Below, one piece after another: positions 5,970 to 6,275 of a DNA stretch of 6,275 nt. The notes beneath the pieces were generated by a model. The model had not been told where the DNA came from and did not search any database. It saw nothing but the letters and a program-made list of their open reading frames with translations. Made by a program: the position numbers and the translations under genes. The stretch is from Planctomycetes bacterium UBA1146 (GTDB lineage Bacteria; Planctomycetota; UBA8108; UBA1146). Where the stretch lies: contig DCAA01000013.1 in assembly GCA_002311345.1 (NCBI GenBank), forward strand, positions 737-7,011, read 5' to 3'. Within the stretch, counting starts at the first letter, position 1; each line of letters starts with the position of its first letter.

Positions 5970-6275
5970 ATGGAACTCGATGACAAGGTCTGTTATTGCT
6001 TTCACGTTTCGAAGCGAAAGTTGATCAACTTCACCCGCCAGACCCAGCCGAGCAGACCGTCTCAACTGGCCGATTGTTTCGGTGCCGGTACCGGTTGTGG
6101 CTGGTGCATCCCCTTTCTCATCAGCTTGCACGAAGAGGTGATGGGGCAGCAAGAAAAAACGGAACCACAACTGTTCGAGGGGAGTGCCGGGGAGTACGAG
6201 CAGATGCGATTGAACTATCAGCAGCAGGTCAAGTCAGGAGACCAGCAGAAAAATCAGCACGGCAAGGGAGCCAAC
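5970..6275 (+). CDS. BFD-like [2Fe-2S]-binding protein, open at the right edge
   Basis: The frame begins at the ATG at 5970, preceded by GGAG with 5-base spacing, and stays open for 102 codons to the window end. Residues 7-50 form a BFD-like (bacterioferritin-associated ferredoxin) domain: C8-x-C10 near the N-terminus (KVCYCFHVSKRKL) and C43-x2-C46 after a glycine-rich turn (FGAGTGCGWCIPF) give the four-Cys [2Fe-2S] pattern. An extra Cys36 is present. After about residue 55 the chain is polar and Gln/Glu/Lys-rich, without a recognised domain, and looks like a disordered tail. The gene lies divergently to ltaE. Such proteins donate electrons, handle iron release or act as small redox modules; the exact role is not shown. 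The real end lies beyond the window. Confidence 0.85.
   Translation, partial: MELDDKVCYCFHVSKRKLINFTRQTQPSRPSQLADCFGAGTGCGWCIPFLISLHEEVMGQQEKTEPQLFEGSAGEYEQMRLNYQQQVKSGDQQKNQHGKGAN

Noticed and set aside
1..6275. CRISPR array, tRNA, rRNA or insertion sequence
   Set aside because: I saw no regularly spaced repeats, tRNA-like cloverleaf, rRNA stretch or transposase signature in the window.

Overview
The window is GC-rich bacterial DNA with compact, mostly minus-strand genes. Exported multiheme cytochromes, a lipoprotein-like signal peptide, an ECF sigma/anti-sigma pair and dockerin repeats point to an environmental Gram-negative bacterium. The dockerin style and the small [2Fe-2S] BFD-like protein at the right edge remind me of Planctomycetota or Acidobacteriota, but I cannot settle the phylum by eye.

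Layout, left to right. 1-164 (minus) is the N-terminal part of a putative lipoprotein cut by the window edge. 215-249 is a perfect 15-bp hairpin that probably terminates the operon arriving from the right. 293-4594 (minus) is a tight four-gene operon, read from high to low coordinates: ECF sigma factor (3992-4594), membrane anti-sigma factor with a ZAS zinc motif and two C-terminal dockerin repeats (3324-3995, 4-nt ATGA overlap), a UshA-like/tetraheme cytochrome c selenoprotein (1796-3304), and its tandem cysteine-containing paralog (293-1789). 4595-4768 holds a candidate extended -10 promoter with an inverted repeat over the -35 position. 4769-5806 (minus) is a low-specificity L-threonine aldolase (ltaE). 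5970-6275 (plus, open at the edge) is a BFD-like [2Fe-2S] protein, divergent from ltaE.

The main discovery is the in-frame TGA at 3089-3091. Read as a stop, it splits one gene into a short signal-peptide ORF and a headless 417-residue ORF. Read as selenocysteine, it gives one 502-residue protein that aligns along its length with the downstream 498-residue paralog, where the same position is Cys (CGU against CGC). Twenty-five nucleotides after the TGA starts the GUC loop of a 7-bp stem-loop that fits the bacterial SECIS rule of a G at the start of a small apical loop. Three neighbouring genes stop with TGA, so general reassignment of TGA is unlikely.

As a system, the operon looks like a sigma-controlled, calcium- or surface-sensing switch (dockerin anti-sigma) linked to a pair of periplasmic redox proteins that join a calcineurin-like phosphoesterase fold to four c-type hemes. 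One member uses Sec and the other Cys. The substrate is unknown. No selenocysteine machinery genes (selA, selB, selC, selD) lie in this window, so they would have to be elsewhere in the genome.
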